This document shows positions 22,118 to 29,498 of a stretch of DNA of 64,000 nucleotides, piece after piece. Source of the DNA: a virus. The DNA lies in the IMG/VR virus record IMGVR_UViG_3300031237_000001, positions 1 through 64,000 of that record, one strand, 5' to 3'. How positions within the stretch are numbered: the stretch's first letter is position 1; the number at the start of each line of letters is the position of its first letter. Under the pieces are notes generated by a model. It had not been told where the DNA came from and did not search any database. It saw only the letters and a program-made list of their open reading frames with translations. The position numbers were made by a program, and so were the translations under genes.

Positions 22118-22650
22118 AGTTCGCTGTCGAAGAAGCCTTTCGCACGATGTACGGTCTCGTTACAGATCGCGTAACATCTCTGGCGTTGCGAGAATGTTGT
22201 CGTTATGCCCTGGGAGACCCGAGGTTCGCTAAGGGCTACGGCTCCTCGGTGGACACGTCTCATAAGCACCACGCCTATTCAGGCGGCCTCGTCGTTCACA
22301 CCGCCGAGGTTGTTACCGCCGCGGTAAGCATGGGAGAGACAGTTGGCGCGGATCTGGACGTGCTCATCACAGCCGCGATCTGGCATGACTTCGCCAAGAT
22401 CCACGATTACGATGAGCACGGAAACGGCACGAAGTACCGGGATCTTATCCGGCACGTCTCTGGTAGTTTCGCTGAGTTTACATGGTACTGGGATGTGATA
22501 GAGCATCCAAAGTACGAGGAGATCAGCCACTGTATCCTGGCTCATCACGGCCGCAAGGAATGGGGCTCGCCTGTTGAGCCGCAGACGAAGGAAGCCGCCT
22601 GCCTGCATTACGCCGACATGCTTTCTATGCAGTTCGGAGCAGGTCGTTAA
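22114..22650 (+). CDS. HD-domain phosphohydrolase, YhaM-like (178 aa)
   Basis: ATG 22114 overlaps the preceding stop. The HD metal site is complete: HH at 52-53 in the segment KHHAYSGGLVVHT, H62, and HD at 91-92 in WHDFAK. Further residues follow in ILAHHG and LHYADMLSM. The order and wording are closest to the HD domain of YhaM-type 3'-5' exonucleases; the OB-fold part of YhaM is missing. Expected activity: a metal-dependent phosphodiesterase or nucleotidase acting on nucleic acid or nucleotides. Confidence 0.8.
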   Translation: MKFAVEEAFRTMYGLVTDRVTSLALRECCRYALGDPRFAKGYGSSVDTSHKHHAYSGGLVVHTAEVVTAAVSMGETVGADLDVLITAAIWHDFAKIHDYDEHGNGTKYRDLIRHVSGSFAEFTWYWDVIEHPKYEEISHCILAHHGRKEWGSPVEPQTKEAACLHYADMLSMQFGAGR

Positions 22651-22651
22651 C

Positions 22652-22729
22652 GTGTGGGTCCGACGCATCCTCCTCGCCTGTATCTTCTGGTACTTCGCCT
22701 TCCTCATCTGCTATGAGTTGGGCCGTTAA
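22652..22729 (+). CDS. 25-residue membrane peptide
   Basis: GTG 22652 comes 1 nt after the HD gene stop. Basic start (WVRR), then a hydrophobic stretch (ILLACIFWYFAFLICY). Likely one membrane span. The downstream neighbour is similar. Confidence 0.5.
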   Translation: MWVRRILLACIFWYFAFLICYELGR

Positions 22730-22732
22730 GGG

Positions 22733-22816
22733 GTGCTCGCCCTTCTCGATACCGCCGTCCTCGTCGTCGTCTTTGTCCTCGTCGTCTTCTCCCTCTACGT
22801 TCTGAGAAAATGGTAG
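22733..22816 (+). CDS. 27-residue membrane peptide
   Basis: GTG 22733 follows the TAA of the previous micro-gene within 3 nt. Hydrophobic throughout (TAVLVVVFVLVVFSLYVL) with a basic end (RKW). Two adjacent single-span peptides after the HD gene could act together, but nothing shows how. Confidence 0.5.
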   Translation: MLALLDTAVLVVVFVLVVFSLYVLRKW

Positions 22817-22857
22817 TCGCCCCGGGTAACCCTGTAACCTTCTTCTTACCAGGAGCG

Positions 22858-22952
22858 TCTTATCTATAGAAGCCGAAGATAAGATGCTTACCCACACGAA
22901 ACCAACCCACCGGACCCAAGAAGAGATACTCGTTTCAAACGAGTCCTCTCTT
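22858..22952 (+). promoter_or_regulatory. Two hairpins before a TTG-started gene
   Basis: TCTTATC 22858-64 pairs with GATAAGA 22878-84. ACTCGTT 22928-34 pairs with AACGAGT 22938-44, extended by AAGAG 22921-25 with CTCTT 22948-52. The second hairpin covers the TTG start at 22951, so it may regulate translation or be a weak terminator (no clear U run). A 24-codon frame, 22884-22958, begins between them. Confidence 0.5.
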
Positions 22953-23352
22953 GCCTGAGCCGAAGGTACCCCGTAAGAAGATAGTTTACGCGGCTCTGGA
23001 ACCGCCCGACGACGCCGACCCGCGCCGGACGCCGCGTGCTATTGGCATGGCGATTAACAACGCGGTCATAGAGGCGCGTGCCCCCGAGACCCTCGGCGGT
23101 CCTATTCAACCGGCCCGGCTGAGAAGCCTGCGTGAGTACACCTTGGCCTTTGTCGAGCCGGCCTTCAACCACATGGAGGAGGGCGTCTTCGACATGCGTC
23201 CCGAGGAGCTCGTCTTTATCTTCTGTGCCGCCGCCGCCTTCGTCCAGGCCAAGGTGATCGCCGCGCACGAGAAGGACGACAAGTTGGCGTCCAAGCTCTT
23301 GCAGAACTCCGTGGCCCTGGCCGACTTCTTCCGGCCGGAGAAAGCCTCCTAG
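22951..23352 (+). CDS. Helical hypothetical protein (133 aa)
   Basis: The first usable start is TTG 22951; no ATG or GTG lies nearby, and the codon sits in a hairpin stem. The first 25 residues are Pro/Lys-rich; the remainder is helical (VFIFCAAAAFVQAKVIAAHEK). The real start may be different. Function unknown. Confidence 0.6.
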   Translation: MPEPKVPRKKIVYAALEPPDDADPRRTPRAIGMAINNAVIEARAPETLGGPIQPARLRSLREYTLAFVEPAFNHMEEGVFDMRPEELVFIFCAAAAFVQAKVIAAHEKDDKLASKLLQNSVALADFFRPEKAS

Positions 23353-23355
23353 TCT

Positions 23356-23550
23356 ATGCCCCTCTCCAAAGTAACTCTGGAATCCATCCGGCGCTGCCAC
23401 GATTTGGCGTCTGAACGTATCTTGGTGAACACGAAAGCGTGGCCGGACACGTGGCGCGGCTCTGAGATCTGCTTCGTAGAGTGTGCTTGGCGCGATGTGG
23501 ACGAGCTTCTGCGGGAAGTCGAGAGACTTCAACGAGAGGTATCGTCGTGA
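23356..23550 (+). CDS. Small helical protein, first of a pair (64 aa)
   Basis: ATG 23356 comes 3 nt after the previous stop. It shares VTLxxIRR near the start and ELLREVERLQ at the end with the next gene, so the two are diverged duplicates. The C-terminal leucine pattern could make a short coiled coil. Function unknown. Confidence 0.65.
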   Translation: MPLSKVTLESIRRCHDLASERILVNTKAWPDTWRGSEICFVECAWRDVDELLREVERLQREVSS

Positions 23551-23771
23551 TCTCACCAGTTACGCTTCAGTGCATCCGACGGCAACTGGAAGGGACTTCC
23601 CGGGAGAAGTTGTGTCACTTCGCAAGTACCCTCTATGACCCGGAAGCAATGGACAGGAAGACGCCGGAAGCGCGGTTCATCGAGGACGCCTGGGATCACA
23701 TGGCCGATTTACTCAGAGAAGTCGAGAGGCTACGAGACGTGGAGTTCCGAATGAGAGGACTGGAAAAGTGA
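23547..23771 (+). CDS. Small helical protein, second of a pair (74 aa)
   Basis: GTG 23547 overlaps the stop of its paralogue. Shared features: VTLQCIRR, then DLLREVERLRD. GTGA overlap with the next gene. Function unknown. Confidence 0.65.
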   Translation: MISPVTLQCIRRQLEGTSREKLCHFASTLYDPEAMDRKTPEARFIEDAWDHMADLLREVERLRDVEFRMRGLEK

Positions 23772-24349
23772 CGACATTACTGACCGCAGCGATCATCCTT
23801 CTACAAGCTGTCGAGCCGCACCGCGTCCTGACCGAGGCGAAGTACGCGCCGCGGCAGAGGAACGTGATTTGGAAGATCAACCTGTATCAGGGCGAAGGGA
23901 GTGAGTACGTTCCTGTGCCCGGCGCTGTGGCGCAGAACTACCGCCTGGACTTTGCGAAGGCCGCTGTGTCCCGGGAGAAGCGAGTGAAGACGCTACCCCG
24001 CGACCGAAGCGACATGGCCGAGATCGTCATGGAGAGAGTCCTCATCCCTTACGTTTCCCTCGCCCGGGACGAGTGCTCGGTGAAAGACGAGCTTCCGTGG
24101 CGTTCCTTCTCGGTGGATACGTTTCAGGGAGTAGCCTCCTTCGAGTTTGCTGGTCTGCCCTTTCTGCCGACGATGGATCATCGAGGCGTCATCCACTGTG
24201 AGTCGCACGAAGTAGCTTTGCATCAGGAAGAGAATCAGAAGCTGGGCGAAACGATACGTTCCATCCTACGCCTGCTGAACGAACTGACCGCTTGGTTCGA
24301 CGACTTGGGCGTCATCAACGGCGAGGTCGTCGCAGGAGGATCTCGGTGA
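23768..24349 (+). CDS. Hypothetical protein (193 aa)
   Basis: GTG 23768 overlaps the previous stop. The first 12 residues are hydrophobic (TTLLTAAIILLQ), so it may be exported or anchored. The rest is alpha/beta with an acidic C-terminal helix. No family recognised. Confidence 0.65.
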   Translation: MTTLLTAAIILLQAVEPHRVLTEAKYAPRQRNVIWKINLYQGEGSEYVPVPGAVAQNYRLDFAKAAVSREKRVKTLPRDRSDMAEIVMERVLIPYVSLARDECSVKDELPWRSFSVDTFQGVASFEFAGLPFLPTMDHRGVIHCESHEVALHQEENQKLGETIRSILRLLNELTAWFDDLGVINGEVVAGGSR

Positions 24350-24588
24350 ATGTCTTCGCCGCGCGCGACAGGGAGAGACGTGAGAGACTGTGGGACGCCT
24401 CTTTCGTAACGTGTACCAAGCATCCTGAGCGTCGCTGTCAGAGAAGCTACTACGTAAGGAGAGGATGCCGCCGCTGTAACAGTTGTAAGAACGGAGCGAG
24501 GTGGAAAACGGAAGCTTATAGGATCTATCATCGCTGGTACTTGAGGAGCTACCGCCGTTACCGCGCCATACAGGAGAGGAAGATCTGA
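24346..24588 (+). CDS. Arginine-rich zinc-binding protein (80 aa)
   Basis: GTG 24346 overlaps the previous stop behind AGGAGGATCTCG. The segment CTKHPERRC...CRRCNSCKNG has a C..H....C and CxxCxxC arrangement, followed by a Tyr/Arg-rich helix (AYRIYHRWYLRSYRRYR). The layout resembles the N-terminus of HNH or endonuclease VII-like proteins that lack the catalytic half, so a DNA or RNA-binding protein is likely. Confidence 0.6.
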   Translation: MNVFAARDRERRERLWDASFVTCTKHPERRCQRSYYVRRGCRRCNSCKNGARWKTEAYRIYHRWYLRSYRRYRAIQERKI

Positions 24589-25433
24589 TGACGGTCACAC
24601 CCACGCAGGATTACCTGAACCGCCTGGAGAAGCAGGCGCCGAAAGATGTAGTCGCCCTGACCTACTCCATGCAGTATGGAGACGAGTCCAAGTATGTCTC
24701 GGCCGCTTTCTCGCCCCGCAAGTACCCCGACGGCCTGGAGATCCTGCACATTACCGACGTGCAGTTCGGTCATAAGTGCTGCAAGGTCGATAGGTTCATC
24801 GAGTATCGCGACTGGGTCCTCTCGGAGCCGAACCGCTTCGTCTTCTTTGGCGGCGACATGGTCGATAGTGCGACGGTCCTTTCCGTAGCATCTCCCTACG
24901 AGAACACGGAGGAGCCGCAGGGGCAGGTCTACCGCTTCGTTGAACTCGCCATGCCGATGCGCCACCGCATCCTCGGCTACGTCGGCGGCAATCATGAGCG
25001 GCGATCGGTGAAGACCTTCGGCGACTTGGGCCATCTGATCGCCACCCTTCTACGAGTCCCTTACTCGTCAGGCAAGCAGTTCGTGGACATTCATTACGGG
25101 AAGCACGCCCCCTTCAAGTCGAGTCTTTGGCACGGCGGGTCAGGTAGTCGTACCAAAGGCGCAAAAGCCCAGATGCTTCACCGCTTCATGACCCAAGGCG
25201 ACAGTCAAGTTTACTGGGTCGGACATCTGCACGACTGGATGATGATTGGCGACGTGCGCGAGCGTCGCGGCAACGGCGGCATCAAACTGGAAAAGTTCGC
25301 CGGTGTCATGTCCTCGTCGTTCCTAGAGCATTACGGTACCTACGCCGAGGTGGCCGGCCTTTCCGCCGGGGACATCAACATGTGGTGCCTAGAGTTGAAG
25401 CCCGATGGTAAATGGCTCCTGAGGATTCGCTAA
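24588..25433 (+). CDS. Metallophosphoesterase (281 aa)
   Basis: ATG 24588 overlaps the previous stop (TGATG). The calcineurin-like metal-site motifs appear in order: TDVQFGH near residue 60 (the D-x-H motif in a variant form), GGDMVD near 92, GGNHE near 134, HGG near 181 and GHLHD near 215. Such enzymes hydrolyse phosphodiesters in nucleic acid or nucleotides. The lone phage form lacks the Rad50/SbcC partner. TAATG overlap with the next micro-gene. Confidence 0.85.
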   Translation: MTVTPTQDYLNRLEKQAPKDVVALTYSMQYGDESKYVSAAFSPRKYPDGLEILHITDVQFGHKCCKVDRFIEYRDWVLSEPNRFVFFGGDMVDSATVLSVASPYENTEEPQGQVYRFVELAMPMRHRILGYVGGNHERRSVKTFGDLGHLIATLLRVPYSSGKQFVDIHYGKHAPFKSSLWHGGSGSRTKGAKAQMLHRFMTQGDSQVYWVGHLHDWMMIGDVRERRGNGGIKLEKFAGVMSSSFLEHYGTYAEVAGLSAGDINMWCLELKPDGKWLLRIR

Positions 25434-25507
25434 TGACAAGAATCGTCTTGCCAATAATTGTTGGTTTGTTGTTAGGTCTTGTATTTCTGCGAATAGTAAA
25501 GAGATGA
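25433..25507 (+). CDS. 24-residue membrane peptide
   Basis: TAATG junction at the start and ATGA at the end. One hydrophobic span (IVLPIIVGLLLGLVFLRI) with basic residues on both sides. It has more A/T than its neighbours. Part of the series of single-span micro-proteins. Confidence 0.55.
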   Translation: MTRIVLPIIVGLLLGLVFLRIVKR

Positions 25508-26097
25508 GCTACGATACAAGTTCTTTGACTCCTGTCGTTCGGCCCGTGCTTGATAAGATAAAGCCGAACTTCATCTGCGCCAAGTGCAAGGAGGGCTTCC
25601 ACAACTTGGGTAGCCTGGCGATTCACGAGGAGACGATTCACGAGGTTCCGTTCACCAAGACGATGCGCGGCTCACTTACCGAAACGGTCGGCCCTCCTTA
25701 TCCATCTTCAGGCGGACGTATCGACAACGACGTTCAGGACGGCCCTTATCCTGCTCTTGACGCGCCGAGACAAAAGGTCGTGTACATCTCGGGTCCCTAC
25801 CGAGCGGCGACGGAGAACGGTGTTTACGAGAACATTCAAAGGGCGCGTGTCGCCGCCATGAAGTACTGGAAGCTGGGGTACGCCGTCATCTGTCCGCACC
25901 TGAACACGGCCTTCATGGGCGAGCTCGGCGGTTCTCCCGAGGACGACCAGGAGATACTTATCAATGGGGACCTGGAGTTCGTACGGCGCAGTGACATCAT
26001 CGTCATGCTGCCTCGCTGGGCCGACTCAGACGGCGCCCGCCAGGAGTTGATGGAAGCTCGCCGTCGTGGTAAGGAGGTCGTGTGGGAGAGTCTATGA
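25504..26097 (+). CDS. C2H2 zinc finger fused to a deoxyribosyltransferase-like domain (197 aa)
   Basis: ATG 25504 overlaps the preceding stop. Residues 23-47 are a classical C2H2 finger (C..C....F.NLGSLAIHEETIH). From residue 92, YISGPYRAATENGVYENIQ, then a helix, CPHLNTAF and SDIIVMLPRWADSDGARQEL, match the DUF4406/DUF1937-type nucleoside 2-deoxyribosyltransferase fold. Family members act on nucleosides or nucleotides, and the ones without a known role are common in phages. The zinc-finger fusion is unusual and could direct the enzyme to DNA. Confidence 0.8.
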   Translation: MSYDTSSLTPVVRPVLDKIKPNFICAKCKEGFHNLGSLAIHEETIHEVPFTKTMRGSLTETVGPPYPSSGGRIDNDVQDGPYPALDAPRQKVVYISGPYRAATENGVYENIQRARVAAMKYWKLGYAVICPHLNTAFMGELGGSPEDDQEILINGDLEFVRRSDIIVMLPRWADSDGARQELMEARRRGKEVVWESL

Positions 26098-26273
26098 GCC
26101 CGGTTCAAGAAGCGGTGATGACGGAGGAGAGAGGGCAGAAGCCCTGCACGGTAAGCATCGTACTGTATTGGGATGGAGAGGCGGGAAGTGAAGCTGATGC
26201 CCGCCACCTCTGCCGGCGCGAAGGCGAGATGGTGGACTGGAACGTGACGTGGAAGGACGAGGAGGACGGATGA
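26094..26273 (+). CDS. Small acidic protein (59 aa)
   Basis: ATGA-coupled start. Soluble, acidic, one beta hairpin (TVSIVLYWDGEAG) and a WNVTWKDEEDG tail. Function unknown. Confidence 0.6.
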   Translation: MSPVQEAVMTEERGQKPCTVSIVLYWDGEAGSEADARHLCRREGEMVDWNVTWKDEEDG

Positions 26274-26527
26274 TGAATTTTCTTCGTAACTTAGCATGGC
26301 GGTTTCTCCTCACAAAGGAGGAGGCTGCTAACTTCAATGCCGAAGTGGATGCTTTGTGGGCTCGCGTCATCTCCTTGGAGAAGGCTGAGAAACGGCACCT
26401 GGAGTACATCGAGTATCTACAAACGTCGATGCGGATACGAGAGGGCGAGGCCAACGAGTTCCGGGACCGCCTGTTCAAGCTGGAGGCACGCCGCGCAAAG
26501 ACGGCGAAGAAACGGAGGAAGACATGA
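26270..26527 (+). CDS. Coiled-coil protein (85 aa)
   Basis: Starts ATGATG at 26270, overlapping the previous stop. After a short hydrophobic start (MMNFLRNLAWRFLL) it is one long charged helix with heptad-like spacing, ending in a lysine/arginine-rich tail (RRAKTAKKRRKT). May bind membrane and nucleic acid; function unknown. Confidence 0.65.
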   Translation: MMNFLRNLAWRFLLTKEEAANFNAEVDALWARVISLEKAEKRHLEYIEYLQTSMRIREGEANEFRDRLFKLEARRAKTAKKRRKT

Positions 26528-26778
26528 GTGGAGACGCTAAGGTACGGAAGAACTACTGCCGGGCCTGCGGCGAGAACAAAGGACACAACTTCTCGACGTG
26601 CAAGAACGTCAACGGTCTGAGGAAGATCATCGTGTCGCAGGACGGCCAGATAGAGAGCGGCCTCGACCTTCAGGCTCGGCTGAAGAGGGCTGAGACGTTA
26701 GCTCGGGACTACGAGATCACCGCTCGGTTCTACCAGAGGATCATCGAGAAGTTGTGTGAAGTAAAGGAGAGCAAGTAG
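26524..26778 (+). CDS. Zinc-knuckle-like protein (84 aa)
   Basis: ATGA-coupled start. CRACGENKGHNFSTC is a CCHC-type zinc knuckle (C-x2-C-x4-H-x4-C), the kind used to hold single-stranded nucleic acid. The remainder is a helix. Stop directly followed by the ATG of the next gene. Confidence 0.65.
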   Translation: MSGDAKVRKNYCRACGENKGHNFSTCKNVNGLRKIIVSQDGQIESGLDLQARLKRAETLARDYEITARFYQRIIEKLCEVKESK

Positions 26779-27240
26779 ATGAGACGTGAAGACTTTCTAA
26801 AGGAGATTGGCGAGACCTTCGTCGCCGCGGGCCGCCTGATCTCGGCGAAGAATGACGACTATGCGGCGGACGACGACGCCTTCCTGAACTTCCGCAAGGC
26901 CGCCGAGATCGCCGGGACGGACGTGGCAACCGGCATCCTCGTGCGCTTCGGCGATAAGGTGACACGTCTTGGTAACCTCATCGACCGGGACCCCAGCGTC
27001 GTCGGCGAGACGGTGGACGACACGATCCTCGACGCCATCAACTACCTGGCGATCCTGCGCGTCTGGCTCAGCTTTCAAGCGTCTGCTCATTATGCACAAA
27101 CGACCGTGGACACGATAAACGATTTCCCGTCTGTCAACGAGGAGAAGACGTGGGGCGAGAAGGCCGCGGACTTCCTGGGAGGTCTCTTGGGAAAACGAGG
27201 GACCGAGAACCTGGAAGACTACTCGATGACAGGGAGATGA
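26779..27240 (+). CDS. DUF1599/MazG-like nucleotide-associated protein (153 aa)
   Basis: ATG 26779 abuts the previous stop and follows AAAGGAGAGCAAGTAG. Residues 20-95 show the pattern KNDDYAADDDAFLNFRKAAE ... RFGDKVTRLGNLI ... ETVDDTILDAINYL. This is the all-alpha nucleotide modification-associated domain 1 (DUF1599), related to MazG/dUTPase helical folds. The acidic residues would bind magnesium. Expected role: nucleotide hydrolysis or base modification. It stands next to the deoxyribosyltransferase-like gene. Confidence 0.75.
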   Translation: MRREDFLKEIGETFVAAGRLISAKNDDYAADDDAFLNFRKAAEIAGTDVATGILVRFGDKVTRLGNLIDRDPSVVGETVDDTILDAINYLAILRVWLSFQASAHYAQTTVDTINDFPSVNEEKTWGEKAADFLGGLLGKRGTENLEDYSMTGR

Positions 27241-27244
27241 CTAC

Positions 27245-27349
27245 GTGACTGAGGTTGTCCGGCTGGTGAAGCAACGGGCGCGTCGTTACCGGCGCCTGTC
27301 GTTACGAAGCAAGCTGCGGCAGGTCTACGCCTACATCTACTTGAGCTAA
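27245..27349 (+). CDS. 34-residue basic peptide
   Basis: GTG 27245 follows GGGAGATGACTAC. Very basic (KQRARRYRRLSLRSKLRQ) with a Tyr-rich end. May bind nucleic acid. No family known; the frame is short and only moderately supported. Confidence 0.45.
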   Translation: MTEVVRLVKQRARRYRRLSLRSKLRQVYAYIYLS

Positions 27350-27380
27350 GAAGGGAATACTCCGACGAGGAGAAGGTGAG

Positions 27381-28214
27381 ACGAGCTACGAAAACGACAA
27401 CTTCGGCCGCGAGATCGTCGCGCAGAGGCTGGGAGACCTCGTCACGAAGGAACTCCCTAACGAACCGGCTTGGATCGGTCCTTACCTCCTCCCCCGCGGC
27501 GGCCGTCTTCTCTTCGGCGGCGAGACGAAGATCGGTAAGTCGTGGCTCTTACTCGAACTGGCACGCGCTCTATCTCTCGTTGCTTCCCCTTTCGACTCAG
27601 CCCTCTTCCAAACGGAGCCCGGCGCCCGCGTCCTCATCGTCGAGCAGGAGTTAGGTGAGAGAGGCTTGCAGGAGAGGGTGCGACCTATTTTCGCGGAGCA
27701 CGAGACGGACGACCGACTCTGGTACGTCAGCCGCGTCCCTCAGTTACAACTGAACTCTATGGAAGGCCGGGACCTGCTCTGCCGGCTCATCGAGCAGGCG
27801 GAAGCGAACGTGCTCATGATCGACCCTATCGGCAAGTGCCATACTTACGACGAGAACTCGAACACGGACATCGCCCGGCTGTGGGCGCACCTGGAGACGA
27901 TCCAATGGCAGTACCGGGCCGAGTCCCTAAGCTTAGTAATCTCCCATCACTTCGGGAAGCCGTCTACGGACCCGAAGTATCACCGCGACCCCCTGGACAT
28001 CAACAACTTTCGGGGCGCGTCCAAGTGGATTTCAGACCCGGACACCCTCGTCGCCGTTCAGCGACTCGGCGACATCTCCGGTCCATACAAGGCGTGGCGT
28101 TTGAAGGTAGGCTTCACGTTGAGACACGGCGAGGGCTTGCCGGACATGATTCTGACGGTCAACCGAGATAACGACCGGCGCGTGCTCTTTGAGAAGTTTG
28201 CCTCGGAGACCTAG
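27381..28214 (+). CDS. RepA-type (AAA_25) replicative ATPase, start apparently ACG (277 aa)
   Basis: The frame holds GETKIGKS (Walker A, residues 47-54 if ACG 27381 is the start), RVLIVEQELGER, VLMIDPIGKCHTYDEN (Walker B region), VISHHFGKP and RGASKWISDPD, in the order of the RepA/AAA_25 helicase family. There is no ATG, GTG or TTG in frame between the upstream stop near 27342 and residue 60. ACG 27381 lies 8 nt after AGGAG, the ideal distance. The product would begin MSYENDNFGREIV. The GTG at 27376 is in another frame. Either the gene uses ACG or an ATG was mutated or misread. Expected role: DNA unwinding or helicase loading in replication. Confidence 0.75.
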   Translation, partial: TSYENDNFGREIVAQRLGDLVTKELPNEPAWIGPYLLPRGGRLLFGGETKIGKSWLLLELARALSLVASPFDSALFQTEPGARVLIVEQELGERGLQERVRPIFAEHETDDRLWYVSRVPQLQLNSMEGRDLLCRLIEQAEANVLMIDPIGKCHTYDENSNTDIARLWAHLETIQWQYRAESLSLVISHHFGKPSTDPKYHRDPLDINNFRGASKWISDPDTLVAVQRLGDISGPYKAWRLKVGFTLRHGEGLPDMILTVNRDNDRRVLFEKFASET

Positions 28215-29497
28215 CGAGGCGGAGATGGTAAGAATGCTTCCCTCAGGCGCATCCCCAAGTCCCGCCCCGTGCCGCCGATAAAGAGTTTCTCTAGCGGATC
28301 GGTGCCTTTCTCCGCCAGTTCCCGCAGCTCCTTGGACAGAACGAACGGTAGGATCGTCTTCTCTGCTGCGGCCGTAGCTACCGCGCCGCCAGGACCGCCC
28401 ATCATTCGGAAGGCTACGCGGGAAGCCATGGCCTCGTGTGGATTGCGTAGGATACCAGCCGGATTCGGAGAGGACAGGACCTCTTCGCGCAGGTCCTTAA
28501 GAGAGTCTCTCCAAACATCGGGTAGCGCGTTGATGAGATCCGCGTCCTTGTCGAGCCTCTCTATAAACGCTTTCTTGTTGAGCAGGTACTTGCCCGTGTT
28601 CATGTCCAGCGTAGCGGATTTGCCGGGACGGGTAACGTCGTCGAGGTACAGGGAGATCAGCTTCGCCTGATCCTCCACGTCGGAGATCTTCATGATGCCG
28701 GCGAAGCCCGGAGCCGACTTGAGCATCTTCTCCGCCGCCCCCTTGTCCTTCGACCGGATGATCTCACGGGCCGCTCGGGTCTGCTCTCGCGTGAGAGATG
28801 ACATCCCAGACGGCTGATACGCGCCGGCCCTTGGCACTCGCACTTTGTCGAGCAGGTCGATCAGGGCCGTCTCCCCCCACTTCTTGATACGTCCCGGGGG
28901 CATCGTGGTCTGCGCCGTCCCCTGTATCGTTTGCTCCAGGTCCTTCTGTACATTCTTGGCACCGAGCCGGGCATGAAGCGGCAGACTAGCGCCAGCGACG
29001 AGCCCTTCAGCCCCCGCGCCTCCAAGTAGCGTCGCCCCTCCTGACAGGGCTGCCTGCGTCGGGTCCTTAGTTTCCAGCCCCGTTCCAGCCGCGGCTCCCA
29101 AAGCGGGGCCGAGAAGCCGCGCCGGTAGTTTGGCTCCGGGGGGCAGGGCGGCTTGAACCATGTTGGCGCCGGTCGAACCCGCCGAGAAGTTCGGGTTGAG
29201 TGCTACGTCCAGAAGACCGGATGCCGCTCCGGTCAAGCCTCCGATGGCAGCGCCGCCTGGGCCGCCGAGCAGACCTGCCGCCGCTCCCGATGCAGTAGGT
29301 AGAGCGACTCGGGCCAGAGCGCCGCCCAGGAACTTAGAGAAGTCCTGCGGCTTCTTCTGCGCCGCCACTACCTTCTCGGCCTTCTCCAACGCGGCGAGAC
29401 CGGCGCCCGGCTTCATCTCCGTGTAGATCTTCCCGCCTTCACGGTAAGTGATGGAGGACTCGTCTTCCTCTAAGATCTGTCGTTCAGCCTGGGGCAT
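28211..29497 (-). CDS. Candidate internal virion (ejection) protein, glycine-zipper type (428 aa)
   Basis: Last gene of the late operon; its stop overlaps the stop of the convergent early operon. ATG 29497 is 1 nt from the previous stop. Residues 50-190 are small-residue-rich hydrophobic segments (AAAGLLGGPGGAAIGGLTGA) of glycine-zipper type that can insert in membranes; the C-terminal half is helical and charged. Position beside two other large Ala/Gln/Gly-rich proteins at the end of the tail module fits podovirus ejection proteins. Confidence 0.6.
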   Translation of the reverse strand: MPQAERQILEEDESSITYREGGKIYTEMKPGAGLAALEKAEKVVAAQKKPQDFSKFLGGALARVALPTASGAAAGLLGGPGGAAIGGLTGAASGLLDVALNPNFSAGSTGANMVQAALPPGAKLPARLLGPALGAAAGTGLETKDPTQAALSGGATLLGGAGAEGLVAGASLPLHARLGAKNVQKDLEQTIQGTAQTTMPPGRIKKWGETALIDLLDKVRVPRAGAYQPSGMSSLTREQTRAAREIIRSKDKGAAEKMLKSAPGFAGIMKISDVEDQAKLISLYLDDVTRPGKSATLDMNTGKYLLNKKAFIERLDKDADLINALPDVWRDSLKDLREEVLSSPNPAGILRNPHEAMASRVAFRMMGGPGGAVATAAAEKTILPFVLSKELRELAEKGTDPLEKLFIGGTGRDLGMRLREAFLPSPPR

Positions 29498-29498
29498 C

